A stretch of DNA of 64,000 nucleotides from JAGNLM01 sp964439835 (GTDB lineage Bacteria > Pseudomonadota > Gammaproteobacteria > JAABTG01), in the NCBI GenBank assembly GCA_964439835.1, contig CAYTPQ010000003.1, positions 62,001 through 126,000 of the forward strand, read 5' to 3'. How positions within the stretch are numbered: position 1 is the first letter of the stretch; each line of letters opens with the position of its first letter. The notes below the pieces were generated by a model that saw only the letters and a program-made list of their open reading frames with translations, made no database searches and was not told the DNA's origin. The translations under genes and the position numbers were made by a program. Below are positions 18,217 through 27,365 of this stretch, piece after piece.

Positions 18217-20839
18217 GGTCCGGACGCCGAGGTCCAGCCCCCGCGGTCGGCACGGCCCGCCAGGGGTCCTCGGGCCAGGGGTGCTTCGGGTAGCGGCCGC
18301 GGAGCTCTCGGCGCACCTCGGGGTAGGTGCGCTCCCAGAAGCTCCGCAGATCGCGGGTCACCTGCATCGGCCGCCCGGCGGGCGACAGCAGGTGTAGGGT
18401 CGCCGCCACCTCGCCCCAGCAGACCCGGGGCGTGTCGGCGAGCCCGAACATCTCCTGCAGCTTGACCGCCAGCACAGGCGGCTCGCCGGGTACGTAGGCG
18501 AGCCGGCGCCGCGCCCCGCTCGGCACCTGGACGTGGGTGGGGGCACCCTCCTCCAGGCGCCGGCGCCAGTCCCCGCCGATGGCAGCTTGTACGAGCGGCT
18601 GCAGCACGGCGACCAGGTCGAGCCGCTGGAGGTGGTCCAGGCGCATCATGCCCACGAGCCAGGGCGCGAGCCATTCCGCGAGGGTCTCCGACAGCACGGC
18701 GTCCGAGAGGTCGGGCCAGGATTCCCCGGGACGCCAGGCCCGCAGGGACAACACCCTCGCCTGCAGCTCGCGGGCGGCGTCGGTCCAGGGCAGGACCGCC
18801 AGCCCGCGTCGGCGGACGCCTTCGAGTAGGGCCACCCGCAACCGCCCGGAGTCCGGCCGGTCCAGCGGCCGCGTCGACAGCAGGAGTGCGCCCAAGCGCT
18901 CCTCCAACCGCGCAACTACCGTTCCGTCCCGGTCGTCCCACTCGACCACCTCCACCGTCTCGCGACATCCGGCCGACGCCGACGCCAGGGCGTCGGCGTC
19001 CAGGGCCACCGCGAGGAACACCCGCCCGTCCGCCGCCCTCGCTTCCAGGGAGGCCGCCACCAGATACTCCTCACGGGCCAGCGGGTCGCCGTCGGGCAGG
19101 CGGGCACCGCGGCCGCCCGCGAGCCGATAGCGGCTGCCGTCTGCGCCCTGGCGCTGGCCGATCCGGTCCGGGTAGGCGAGCGCCAGCAGCAGTCCCGGGC
19201 CTGTTCGGCCGGGGCGCACCGCACTCGGCTCGCCCTCCCCTCGTCCCCGGGTCCCCGTTTTCGGGTGGGGGCCTTCCCGCTCTGCGCCGACCAGCTGTCG
19301 AGCCTGACGGGCCGCCCGGTCGACCCGGGCGCAGGCCGCCGGGTCCGCCCCGACGGCACGGGCGCCCGCGTCTCCGTGCCGGCGCCAGCGGCGCAGGGCC
19401 TCGAGGCGGTCGGCCACGTCGGTCGACCGCAGCGGCCCGCCGCCGCGCAGCACGTCGCGCTCGGACAGAAGCGCCGCCAGGTCCGCGCCCAGGGACTCCT
19501 CTCCCGCCTGCGCCGCCCCCAGGAGCATCCGCGCCAGCCGCGGGTGGAACGGCAGCCCCGCCATACGCCGGCCCGCGGCCGTGACGCGTCCCGCGGAGTC
19601 GAGCGCCCCGAGCGAGACCAGCAGCTCGCGCGCCTGGGCGAAGGCGCCGGCCGGGGGCGGGTCGATCCAGCGCAGGTTCGCCGGGTCGGCCACGCCCCAC
19701 TGGGCCAGCTCCAGGGCCAGCGTCGCCAGATCCGCCTCCAGGATCTCCGGCGGGGTGAAGGCCAGCAGCCCGCGCTGGGTCGTCTCCGTCCAGAGGCGGT
19801 AGGCAACGCCCGGGGCCAGCCGCCCGGCACGCCCGGCCCGCTGGTCGGCCGAGGCGCGTGAGACGCGGAAGGTCTCCAGCCGCGTTAGGCCGCTCGCCGG
19901 GTCGAACCGGGGCCGTCGGGCGAGGCCCGAGTCGACGACCGCCCGCACCCCCTCGATGGTGAGGCTGGTCTCGGCGATGGGCGTCGCCAGCACCACCCTC
20001 CGGCGGCCCACCCCGGAAGGCCGCAGCGCCCGGTCCTGGGCCTCCCCCGGCAGGTCGCCGTACAGCGGCACGACCTCCGTGTCCGTCAGATCCGCCAGGC
20101 GGTCCGCCGTCGCCCGGATCTCGCCGCCCCCCGGCAGGAAGGCCAGCACGTCGCCGGCGTGGGCGGCCAGCGTCCGCCGGACCGCGTCGGACACCGTGTC
20201 CGGGACCGGGCGGGTCGGCTCCCGGGCCAGGTAGGAGACCTCCACCGGGAAGGACCGACCGCCACCGGACACGACCGGGGCCCCGCCCAGCACCCGGGCG
20301 GCCGCGGCCGTATCGAGGGTGGCCGACGACAGCAGCAGCCGCAGGTCCTCGCGCAGCCCGCCCTGGACGTCGAGCACCAGGGCAAGGGCCAGATCGAGCA
20401 GCAGACTGCGCTCGTGGGCCTCGTCCAGCATCACCAGGCCGACGCCCTCCAGTGCCGGGTCGCCCTGCAGACGGCGGAGCAGGATGCCCTCCGTGACCAC
20501 CTCGATCCGGGTCCGCGCCGAGACCCGCTGGTCGAACCGCACCCGGTAGCCGACCGTCTCCCCGACCCGCTCGCCGAGCAGGTCCGCCATCCGGGTCGCG
20601 GCGGCCCGCGCCGCCAGCCGCCGCGGCTCGGACACCAGGATCGACCGCCCCGCCAGCCAGGGCTCGCCGAGCAGGGCCAACGGCACCAGGGTGGTCTTGC
20701 CCGACCCCGGCGGCGCCGCCAGTACCGCCGACCACCCGCGCGGCAGGGCCGACTTCAGCCGGCCATCCCCCGCCAGCACCTCCCGCAGCTCGGGCAGGAC
20801 CTCTCGAATCGGCAGGTCGGGGAGGGCAAGGTCGATCAT
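18197..20839 (-). CDS. hrpB: ATP-dependent helicase HrpB
   Basis: An 880-residue DEAH-box helicase. Walker A PPGSGKTT lies at residues ~43-50, DEAHERS supplies motif II, SSATLD motif III, and QRAGRAGR motif VI. The C-terminal third carries the HrpB-specific domain (...RRLAYVPGEPPVLAVKLQEMFG, and FWERTYPEVRRELRGRYPKHPWPEDP-like end, split in text). Usual length is ~810-850, so this is slightly long. ATG 20839 was chosen because GAGGA lies 7 nt upstream; the open frame extends 11 codons further. HrpB acts on RNA in the cytoplasm, but its physiological role is poorly defined. The gene is divergent from soeA with about 74 nt between the starts. Confidence 0.9.
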   Translation of the reverse strand: MIDLALPDLPIREVLPELREVLAGDGRLKSALPRGWSAVLAAPPGSGKTTLVPLALLGEPWLAGRSILVSEPRRLAARAAATRMADLLGERVGETVGYRVRFDQRVSARTRIEVVTEGILLRRLQGDPALEGVGLVMLDEAHERSLLLDLALALVLDVQGGLREDLRLLLSSATLDTAAAARVLGGAPVVSGGGRSFPVEVSYLAREPTRPVPDTVSDAVRRTLAAHAGDVLAFLPGGGEIRATADRLADLTDTEVVPLYGDLPGEAQDRALRPSGVGRRRVVLATPIAETSLTIEGVRAVVDSGLARRPRFDPASGLTRLETFRVSRASADQRAGRAGRLAPGVAYRLWTETTQRGLLAFTPPEILEADLATLALELAQWGVADPANLRWIDPPPAGAFAQARELLVSLGALDSAGRVTAAGRRMAGLPFHPRLARMLLGAAQAGEESLGADLAALLSERDVLRGGGPLRSTDVADRLEALRRWRRHGDAGARAVGADPAACARVDRAARQARQLVGAEREGPHPKTGTRGRGEGEPSAVRPGRTGPGLLLALAYPDRIGQRQGADGSRYRLAGGRGARLPDGDPLAREEYLVAASLEARAADGRVFLAVALDADALASASAGCRETVEVVEWDDRDGTVVARLEERLGALLLSTRPLDRPDSGRLRVALLEGVRRRGLAVLPWTDAARELQARVLSLRAWRPGESWPDLSDAVLSETLAEWLAPWLVGMMRLDHLQRLDLVAVLQPLVQAAIGGDWRRRLEEGAPTHVQVPSGARRRLAYVPGEPPVLAVKLQEMFGLADTPRVCWGEVAATLHLLSPAGRPMQVTRDLRSFWERTYPEVRRELRGRYPKHPWPEDPWRAVPTAGAGPRRPDLRGPRR

Positions 20840-20913
20840 AAGTATCCTCAATTGGCGTGGGGTCTTCTGCACAAATTAGACTTTGGTTGTATACGCCTTC
20901 GCGAGCGCTCCCC

Positions 20914-23808
20914 ATGCAGGACCCTGCTGCCCGCTCCGACCTCGACGTCGGTCGCGTCGAGGTCAAGAACACCACGTGCTACATGTGCGCCTGTCGCTGC
21001 GGGATCCGGGTGACGGTCCGCGACGGCCAGGTCCGCTACATCCAGGGCAACCCCGACCACCCCCTGAACCGCGGCGTCATCTGTGCCAAGGGGGCCTCGG
21101 GGATCATGAAGCAGTACTCGCCCGCCCGGCTCACCGTGCCCCTGCGGCGCAAGCCGGAGGCGGTGCGCGGCGAAGGCCAGTTCGAGGCGATCTCCTGGGA
21201 CGAGGCCTTCCACACCCTGGAGGACCGCCTGGCGCGTATCCGGGCCGAGGACCCCCGGCAGTTCGCGCTCTTCACCGGGCGCGACCAGATGCAGGCCTTG
21301 ACCGGACTCTTCGCCAAGCAGTTCGGCACCCCGAACTACGCCGCCCACGGCGGGTTCTGCTCGGTCAACATGGCCGCCGGGATGATCTACACCATCGGCG
21401 GCTCGTTCTGGGAGTTCGGCGGGCCGGACCTGGAGCGCGCCAAGCTCTTCGTGATGCTCGGCACCGCCGAGGACCACCACTCGAACCCGTACAAGATCGC
21501 CATCTCCAAGCTCAAGCGCAGCGGCGGCCGGTTCGTCTCCGTGAACCCGGTGCGCACCGGCTACTCGGCCATCGCCGACGAGTGGGTGCCGGTCCGCCCC
21601 GGCACGGACGGCGCGCTGCTGCTGGCCTGGATCCGGGAGATCCTCCACCAGGGCCTGTACGACCGGGACTTCCTGATCCGCTACACCAACGCCGCCGAGC
21701 TGGTCGACCTGACCCCGGGGGGCGGCGACGAAGGGCTGTTCGTGCGCGGGGCCGCGCCGATCGAGCCGGGCTGCTTCGACCCCCAGAACAAGCTCTGGTG
21801 GGACCGGGTCACCAACCAGCCGGTCACCACCCACGCCGAGGGCGCCGACCCCTACCTGCTCGGGTCCTTCCGCCTGGGTGACGGCCGCCCGGTCAAGCCC
21901 GCCTTCCAGCTGCTGAAGGAGCGGGTCGAGGACTACACGCCCGAGTGGGCCGAGGGGATCACCGGCGTGCCCGCGGCGACCATCCGCCGGCTCGCCCACG
22001 AGATGGGGGTCACCGCCCGCGACCAGCGAATCGAGCTGCCGATCCCCTGGACCGACTGCTGGGACCAGGAGCACGGCTCGGTCACCGGCAACCCGGTGGC
22101 CTTCCACGCCATGCGCGGGCTCGCCGCCCACTCGAACGGCTTCCAGACCATCCGCGCCCTGGCGGTCCTGATGACGCTGCTCGGCACCATCGACCGCCCG
22201 GGCGGCTTCCGGCACAAGCCGCCGTTCCCCCGCCCGATCCCGCCCTGCGCCAAGCCGCCGAAGGGGCCCCAGGACGTCCGTCCGGGGGAGCCGCTCACCG
22301 GGATGCCGCTCGGCTGGCCGGCCTCTCCCGACGACCTGGCGGTGGACGAGGCGGGCGAGCCGCTGCGGATCGACCGGGCCTTCTCCTGGGAGTACCCGCT
22401 GGCGGTCCACGGGCTGATGCACAACGTCATCACCAACGCCTGGCGGGGCGACCCCTACCGGATCGACACCCTGCTGATCTTCATGGCCAACATGGCCTGG
22501 AACTCGACCATGCACACGGCCGAGGTCCGGCAGATGCTGGCGGACCGGGACGGGCAAGGCGAGTACCGCATCCCGTTCCTGGTAGTGGCGGACGCCTTCC
22601 AGTCGGAGATAACGGCCTTCGCCGACCTGGTTCTCCCGGACACCACGTACCTGGAGCGCCACGACGTGATGTCGATGCTGGACCGGCCGATCTCGGAGTT
22701 CGACGGCCCGGTCGACTCGGTCCGCATCCCGGTGGTCTCGCCCAAGGGCCAGTGCAAGCCGTTCCAGGAGGTGCTGATCGAGCTCGGCTCGCGCCTGCGG
22801 CTGCCGGCCTTCCTGAACCCGGACGGGACCCGGCGGTACCGGGACTACCCGGACTTCGTCGTCAACTACGAGACCGAGCCGGGCAGCGGGATCGGCTTCC
22901 TCGCGGGCTGGCGCGGCAAGGGCGGCGAGCGCTTCATGCGCGGCGAGCCGAACCCCCGACAGTGGGACATGTACGCCCAGAACGGCGCCTTCTTCCACTA
23001 CGAGCTGCCGCGCTCGTTCCAGTACATGCGCAACTGGAACAAGGGCTACCTGAACTGGGCCCGCCACCACGGCCTGACCCGCTTCGCCGAGCCCATCACC
23101 ATCCACCTGTACTCGGAGGTCTTGCAGCGCTTCCGGCTCGCCGCCGAAGGCCGGCGCCCGGGCCGCCAACCACCCGAGCGCCTGCGCGAGCGGGTGCGCA
23201 CGCACTTCGACCCGCTGCCCTTCTACAGCGAGCCATTGGAGTCCCAGCTAGTGGACACCCAGAGGTACCCGCTGAACGCTGTCACCCAGCGGCCGATGGC
23301 GATGTACCACTCCTGGGACAGCCAGAATGCGTGGCTACGCCAGATCCATGCCCACAACTACCTGTTCGTGCACCCGAAGGTGGGCCACGCGGGCAGCTTC
23401 GACGACGGCGACTGGGTGTGGGTGGAGTCGGTCTGGGGACGGGTGCGCTGCATGGCCCGCTTCTCGGAGGGCGTCGAGCCCGGCACGGTCTGGACCTGGA
23501 ACGCCATCGGCAAGGCGCCGGGCGCCTGGGGGCTGTCGCCGAAGGCCAACGAGGCCCGCCTGGGATTTCTCCTGAACCACGTGATCGGCGAGGAGCTGCC
23601 CGCCCACGCCGCCGGTGAGCACGTCTCCAACTCGGACCCGGTGACCGGCCAGGCGGCCTGGTACGACGCCCGCGTGCGGGTCTACCGGGCCGACCCGAGC
23701 GAGCCGCGGCGGACCTCGCCGGAGTTCAAGGCGCTGAGGCCCTACCCGGGGATGGAGCCGCGCCGGGGCCGGTGGCTCACCTTCGTGGCGGGTATGTTCG
23801 GCAAATGA
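20914..23808 (+). CDS. soeA: Sulfite dehydrogenase (quinone) molybdopterin subunit SoeA
   Basis: A 964-residue molybdopterin oxidoreductase of the PSR/PHS/DMSO-reductase family. The N-terminal [4Fe-4S] site is Cys22-x2-Cys25-x3-Cys29-x27-Cys57. HGGFCSVNMAAG offers the candidate Mo-ligand cysteine. The molybdopterin dinucleotide-binding C-terminal domain (HSWDSQNAWLRQIHAHNYLFV) is intact. No twin-arginine signal is present, so the enzyme faces the cytoplasm. With a four-cluster ferredoxin subunit and a DmsC-like anchor downstream, the gene order and the absence of a Tat signal match SoeABC of purple sulfur bacteria, which oxidises cytoplasmic sulfite to sulfate and reduces quinone. A polysulfide or other reductase paralogue is the main alternative. 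The start is ATG 20914, which lacks a strong Shine-Dalgarno. Confidence 0.85.
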   Translation: MQDPAARSDLDVGRVEVKNTTCYMCACRCGIRVTVRDGQVRYIQGNPDHPLNRGVICAKGASGIMKQYSPARLTVPLRRKPEAVRGEGQFEAISWDEAFHTLEDRLARIRAEDPRQFALFTGRDQMQALTGLFAKQFGTPNYAAHGGFCSVNMAAGMIYTIGGSFWEFGGPDLERAKLFVMLGTAEDHHSNPYKIAISKLKRSGGRFVSVNPVRTGYSAIADEWVPVRPGTDGALLLAWIREILHQGLYDRDFLIRYTNAAELVDLTPGGGDEGLFVRGAAPIEPGCFDPQNKLWWDRVTNQPVTTHAEGADPYLLGSFRLGDGRPVKPAFQLLKERVEDYTPEWAEGITGVPAATIRRLAHEMGVTARDQRIELPIPWTDCWDQEHGSVTGNPVAFHAMRGLAAHSNGFQTIRALAVLMTLLGTIDRPGGFRHKPPFPRPIPPCAKPPKGPQDVRPGEPLTGMPLGWPASPDDLAVDEAGEPLRIDRAFSWEYPLAVHGLMHNVITNAWRGDPYRIDTLLIFMANMAWNSTMHTAEVRQMLADRDGQGEYRIPFLVVADAFQSEITAFADLVLPDTTYLERHDVMSMLDRPISEFDGPVDSVRIPVVSPKGQCKPFQEVLIELGSRLRLPAFLNPDGTRRYRDYPDFVVNYETEPGSGIGFLAGWRGKGGERFMRGEPNPRQWDMYAQNGAFFHYELPRSFQYMRNWNKGYLNWARHHGLTRFAEPITIHLYSEVLQRFRLAAEGRRPGRQPPERLRERVRTHFDPLPFYSEPLESQLVDTQRYPLNAVTQRPMAMYHSWDSQNAWLRQIHAHNYLFVHPKVGHAGSFDDGDWVWVESVWGRVRCMARFSEGVEPGTVWTWNAIGKAPGAWGLSPKANEARLGFLLNHVIGEELPAHAAGEHVSNSDPVTGQAAWYDARVRVYRADPSEPRRTSPEFKALRPYPGMEPRRGRWLTFVAGMFGK

Positions 23809-23811
23809 AGC

Positions 23812-23899
23812 ATCAAAGGGGTCAGACTCGATTGATCCACCGGCGACCCGACCGATGCCTGCGACCCGGCCGGGATCAATCGAGTCTGACCCCTTTGAT
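23812..23899. repeat. Palindromic repeat family A, copy 3 (between soeA and soeB)
   Basis: Perfect 27-bp arms at 23812-23838 and 23873-23899 (ATCAAAGGGGTCAGACTCGA and onward) flank a 34-nt spacer. It starts 4 nt after the soeA stop and ends 15 nt before the soeB start, filling the whole gap inside an otherwise tight operon. Confidence 0.92.
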
Positions 23900-23914
23900 C
23901 GCGGGGGCGCCGTC

Positions 23915-24646
23915 GTGACGCAGCTTGCGCTTGTCATCGACCTGAATGTGTGCGTGGGCTGCCATGCCTGTGTCACCAGCTGCAAGGAGTGGAACACCTC
24001 CGGCTGGGCCGGGCCCCTGTCCGACGAGCGGGCCTACGGCCCCGACCCGACCGGCACCTTCTTCAACCGGGTGCAGACCTTCGAGGTGGGCGAGTACCCC
24101 AACACCGAGGTGGTGCACTTCCCGAAGAGCTGCCTGCACTGCGAGGACCCGCCCTGCGTGCCGGTGTGTCCGACCGGGGCGTCCTACAAGCGGCCCGAGG
24201 ACGGCATCGTGCTGGTGGACTACGACAAGTGCATCGCCTGCAAGTACTGCTCCTGGGCCTGCCCGTACGGCGCCCGCGAGGTCGACGCCCGCCAGCGGGT
24301 GATGAAGAAGTGCACGCTCTGCGTCGACCGCATCTACGACCGGCGCCTGCCGGAGGCCGAGCGCAAGCCGGCCTGCGTGCTGGCCTGCCCCACTGGGGCC
24401 CGACTCTTCGGCGACGTGCACGACCCGGACTCCGAGGTGTCGGTGGCCATCCGCGAGCTCGGCGGCTACCCCCTGATGCCGGAGTGGGGCACCCGGCCGG
24501 CCAACCACTACCTGCCGCGGCGCAAGACCCGCATCCGGCTGCACGAGGACGAGCTGATGCGGGCCGACAACCCGCTGCGCAAGGAGGGCCTGTTGCCCGA
24601 GCCGCCGCCGGGGCAGCACACCCTGGACGACGTCATGAGCTGGTAG
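23915..24646 (+). CDS. soeB: Sulfite dehydrogenase iron-sulfur subunit SoeB
   Basis: A 243-residue ferredoxin-type electron-transfer subunit. Four cysteine clusters are visible: CVGCHACVTSC at residues 13-23, CLHCEDPPCVPVCP, CIACKYCSWACP and CTLCVDR...CVLACP. These would hold four [4Fe-4S] clusters linking the molybdenum site of SoeA to the quinone site of SoeC. The start is GTG 23915, because translation further upstream would run into the palindromic repeat. The soeC ATG follows 7 nt after the stop. The length and cluster layout are those of PsrB/DmsB-type subunits. Cytoplasmic, membrane-associated through SoeC. Confidence 0.87.
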   Translation: MTQLALVIDLNVCVGCHACVTSCKEWNTSGWAGPLSDERAYGPDPTGTFFNRVQTFEVGEYPNTEVVHFPKSCLHCEDPPCVPVCPTGASYKRPEDGIVLVDYDKCIACKYCSWACPYGAREVDARQRVMKKCTLCVDRIYDRRLPEAERKPACVLACPTGARLFGDVHDPDSEVSVAIRELGGYPLMPEWGTRPANHYLPRRKTRIRLHEDELMRADNPLRKEGLLPEPPPGQHTLDDVMSW

Positions 24647-24653
24647 GCGATCC

Positions 24654-25634
24654 ATGCACCCCGCCCTCTCGGTCATCTTCCTCACCACCCTCCTCGGCGT
24701 CGGCCAGGGGCTGTTCCTCGCCCTCTACACCGGGCAGGTGTACTCGCTGGCGCGGATCCTGCCGGCCCAGGACAGCGTTGCCTTCTACGGCGTCGGCAGC
24801 GCTATCGCCCTGGCCTTCCTGGTCGCCGGCCTGATCGCCTCGTTCTTCCACCTGGGGCGTCCGGAGCGCGGCTGGCGCGCCGCCGCCCGCTGGCGGACCT
24901 CCTGGCTTTCGCGCGAGGTGATCATCCTGCCCCTGGTGATGGGGCTCGTCGCCCTCTACGGGCTCGCCCACTGGATGGGGCTGACCCACCCCCTGTTCAC
25001 GATCGCGGGCGCCTACCCGGTGGACCCGACGGTCCTGATTGGTCTCGCGGCTACCGTCGGGACATTTCTGCTGTTCGTTGCAACGGCGATGATCTACGCG
25101 AGCCTCCGGTTCCTAGAGGAGTGGCACTCGCCGCTGACGGTCTTCAACTACGTGCTCCTCGGCGGGGCCTCCGGCTTCACCCTGGCCGCCGCCTTCGCGG
25201 CCTGGTCGGGGGTGGACCTGGTCGGCTTCTACGGGGTGTGGGCGGTGATCCTGACGCTGGCGGCCCTGGTGAGCCGCGGGGCCTCGCTCGCGCGCAACGC
25301 GCGGCTGCGGCACAAGTCCACGCCGCAGAGCGCGATTGGCGTGCGTCACCCGCGGATCCGCCAGATTGCGCAAGGTGCCATGGGCGGGTCGTTCAACACC
25401 CGGGAGTTCTTCCACGGCCGGGGGCCGGTGTTCTTCCGGGCCGTGCGGCTGACGTTCCTGCTCCTGGTCTTCCCGGCGCCGATCGTGTTGCTGGCGGTGG
25501 CCTACGGCATGGCCTCGCCGACGCTGCCGGTGATTGCCTTCCTGGTGCAGTACGCGGGGCTGCTGGCGGAGCGCTGGTACTTCTTCGCCGAGGCGCGGCA
25601 CCCCCAGAACCTGTACTACCAGTCCATGGCTTGA
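24654..25634 (+). CDS. soeC: Sulfite dehydrogenase membrane anchor SoeC (DmsC-like)
   Basis: A 326-residue membrane protein with about eight transmembrane helices (e.g. SVIFLTTLLGVGQGLFLALY near the N-terminus and TFLLLVFPAPIVLLAVAYGM near the C-terminus). It begins HPALSVIFLTTLLGVGQGLF and contains FFHLGRPERGWRAA, both typical of the DmsC anchor family (as opposed to NrfD). It would anchor SoeAB at the inner face of the membrane and pass electrons to quinone. It is third in the operon, 7 nt after soeB. The ~110-bp palindrome that starts 10 nt after its stop probably ends the transcript. Confidence 0.86.
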   Translation: MHPALSVIFLTTLLGVGQGLFLALYTGQVYSLARILPAQDSVAFYGVGSAIALAFLVAGLIASFFHLGRPERGWRAAARWRTSWLSREVIILPLVMGLVALYGLAHWMGLTHPLFTIAGAYPVDPTVLIGLAATVGTFLLFVATAMIYASLRFLEEWHSPLTVFNYVLLGGASGFTLAAAFAAWSGVDLVGFYGVWAVILTLAALVSRGASLARNARLRHKSTPQSAIGVRHPRIRQIAQGAMGGSFNTREFFHGRGPVFFRAVRLTFLLLVFPAPIVLLAVAYGMASPTLPVIAFLVQYAGLLAERWYFFAEARHPQNLYYQSMA

Positions 25635-25644
25635 CGGACGGGGG

Positions 25645-25754
25645 GCAGGCCCCCGGTACGGTCCCGCGGGACACGCCGCAAGTACGTCCCTGTAGGCTCG
25701 TCTGCCGCCATCCATGGCGTCAGACGGTCCCGCGAAACCGTACCGGGGACCTGC
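25645..25754 (+). repeat. Palindromic repeat family C, copy 1 (full length)
   Basis: A 110-bp element. The outer arms (GGTACGGTCCCGCG ... CGCGAAACCGTACC) pair, and an inner hairpin (GTCTGCCGCCA ... TGGCGTCAGAC) follows the conserved core TACGTCCCTGTAGGCTCG. It lies between the convergent soeC and PAS-GGDEF-hemerythrin genes. Other copies: 33668, 55305, 56507 and, collapsed, 61244. Confidence 0.92.
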
Positions 25755-25824
25755 GTCCAACTGGTCGGTTGCCTCGGCAAAGCGCGCCCAAAGTACCGCT
25801 GGGATTTCCCGGGAGACCGGGAAG

Positions 25825-27180
25825 CTAGGTGACGCCGCGGGCGTTGAGGGCGCGGGCGAGGGCCCGGTCGGCGTGGTGGATGTGGGCGAGCAGCCACTCC
25901 TTGATCCCCACCAGGGTGCGGGACAGGCCGTCCGACTCGAGCCGGCGGTCGAGGGCCGAGAGCTCGCTCAGGAGCCGCTGGTGCTGCTCTCGGTGCACGT
26001 CGGCGCCACCGACGGCGTGGGTGGCCATGAGGGCCTCCTCGGTCGCGAAGTGCAGGGCGGTGTAGCCCGTCAGGTCGGCGAGCAGCATGCGCACCGTCGC
26101 GGTCTCCTCGGCGGCGGCAATCGCCCGCGCCAGGGCGTTCACCCGGGAGACCATCTCCCGGTGCTGCGCGTCGATCACCGTGACGCCGATCTCGTGATCG
26201 GCTGACCAGGCGATCAGGGGCACCTCGCGCGACGAGGCGAGGGGCGTGCTGTCGTCGGCGAAGGTGTAGCAGCCCTTGCCGCGCTCCTTGCTGGCGTACA
26301 TCGCGCCGTCGGCCGCCGCCAGCAGCGCGTCCACGGTGAGGCCGTGGGCCGGGCAGATCGCCAGGCCGACGCTAGCGCCGACCCGCACCGAGCCTTCGCC
26401 CAGTTCGACGGGCTCGGCGACTGAAGCGACCACTTTGGCGGCAATGCGCTCGAGGGCCGGGCGCTGGGTGGCGCGGTTGAGCAGCACGGTGAACTCGTCA
26501 CCACCCATGCGTGCCACCGTGTCAGACTCGCGCACGCAATCCAGCAGGCGGCGCGCGACCACCTTCAGGACCGTGTCGCCCGAGTCGTGGCCGCGGCTGT
26601 CGTTCACGTCCTTGAAGCCGTCCAGGTCCAGGAGCATCAGCGCGAAGCCCTCGCCGTAGCGGCGGGCGTGGTGGACGGCCTGGGTGACGCGGTCGAGCAG
26701 CAGGGCCCGGTTGGGGAGACCGGTGAGCGCGTCGGAGAAGGCGAGCTGGTGGAGCTCGCGCTCGGCCCGCACCCGGTCGGTGACGTCAGCGAGCATGCCG
26801 ACCACCACCGCGTGGCCGTGGTCGCGGATCCGCCGGCCCGACGCCTCCACCTCCATGACGCTGCCGTCCCGGCGCAGGGCGGCGAACGTCAACGGCGCGT
26901 CCTGGCCTTCTCCCCGGCGAAGGCCGGCGAGCCAGGCGGCCACCCGCTCCCGGTCCTGCAGGGCGACCAGGTCGGCGAGCGGCCGGCCGGCCGGGGACTC
27001 CCCGGGGCGATAGCCAAATACGCCGGCAAACCGGGCGTTCGACGAGACCAGCCGCTCGTCCTCGAGCACGAAGACGCCAATGAGGGACTGCTCGACCAGT
27101 GCCCGGTAACGAAGGGCCGTCTCCCGCAGCTCGGTCAGATCGTCCACCACCGCCACCGACTCCAGGCCCGCACCGCGCAT
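25825..27180 (-). CDS. PAS-GGDEF diguanylate cyclase with C-terminal bacteriohemerythrin domain
   Basis: A ~451-residue soluble protein with three modules. A PAS domain spans residues ~20-130 (YRALVEQSLIGVFVLEDERL). A GGDEF domain spans ~150-305 with an intact RMGGDEF active site and DALTGLPNR opening. A hemerythrin domain spans ~320-445 with the ligand pattern IDAQH, HFATEE, HREQH and HIHHAD, all in place for a di-iron site. The last module binds O2 or NO, so c-di-GMP synthesis is probably gated by oxygen. ATG 27180 was chosen (AGAGGGG ahead of it) over GTG 27219. No inhibitory-site RxxD is obvious. It faces soeC across a family C repeat and has no operon partner. Confidence 0.88.
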   Translation of the reverse strand: MRGAGLESVAVVDDLTELRETALRYRALVEQSLIGVFVLEDERLVSSNARFAGVFGYRPGESPAGRPLADLVALQDRERVAAWLAGLRRGEGQDAPLTFAALRRDGSVMEVEASGRRIRDHGHAVVVGMLADVTDRVRAERELHQLAFSDALTGLPNRALLLDRVTQAVHHARRYGEGFALMLLDLDGFKDVNDSRGHDSGDTVLKVVARRLLDCVRESDTVARMGGDEFTVLLNRATQRPALERIAAKVVASVAEPVELGEGSVRVGASVGLAICPAHGLTVDALLAAADGAMYASKERGKGCYTFADDSTPLASSREVPLIAWSADHEIGVTVIDAQHREMVSRVNALARAIAAAEETATVRMLLADLTGYTALHFATEEALMATHAVGGADVHREQHQRLLSELSALDRRLESDGLSRTLVGIKEWLLAHIHHADRALARALNARGVT

Positions 27181-27365
27181 CCCCGCGTCCCCTCTGCGAC
27201 CGCGGGAAGAATGAAACACAGGTTAAGCGACGGGACAAGCCCCGGCAGCGGTAAGCGCCCAGGCCTCCCGCGGCCACGGCAGCGAGGAGGTTGCAGGCCG
27301 GAGCGACGTCCGGAACGCGCGGTCGGGCTCCGGTGCGGAAACGGACCGTGCGGATGCGAGCCGCG

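Noticed and set aside
20848..23205. A 785-codon antisense frame over soeA
   Set aside because: Shadow of a strongly biased codon usage; soeA has all Fe-S and pterin motifs in the other strand.
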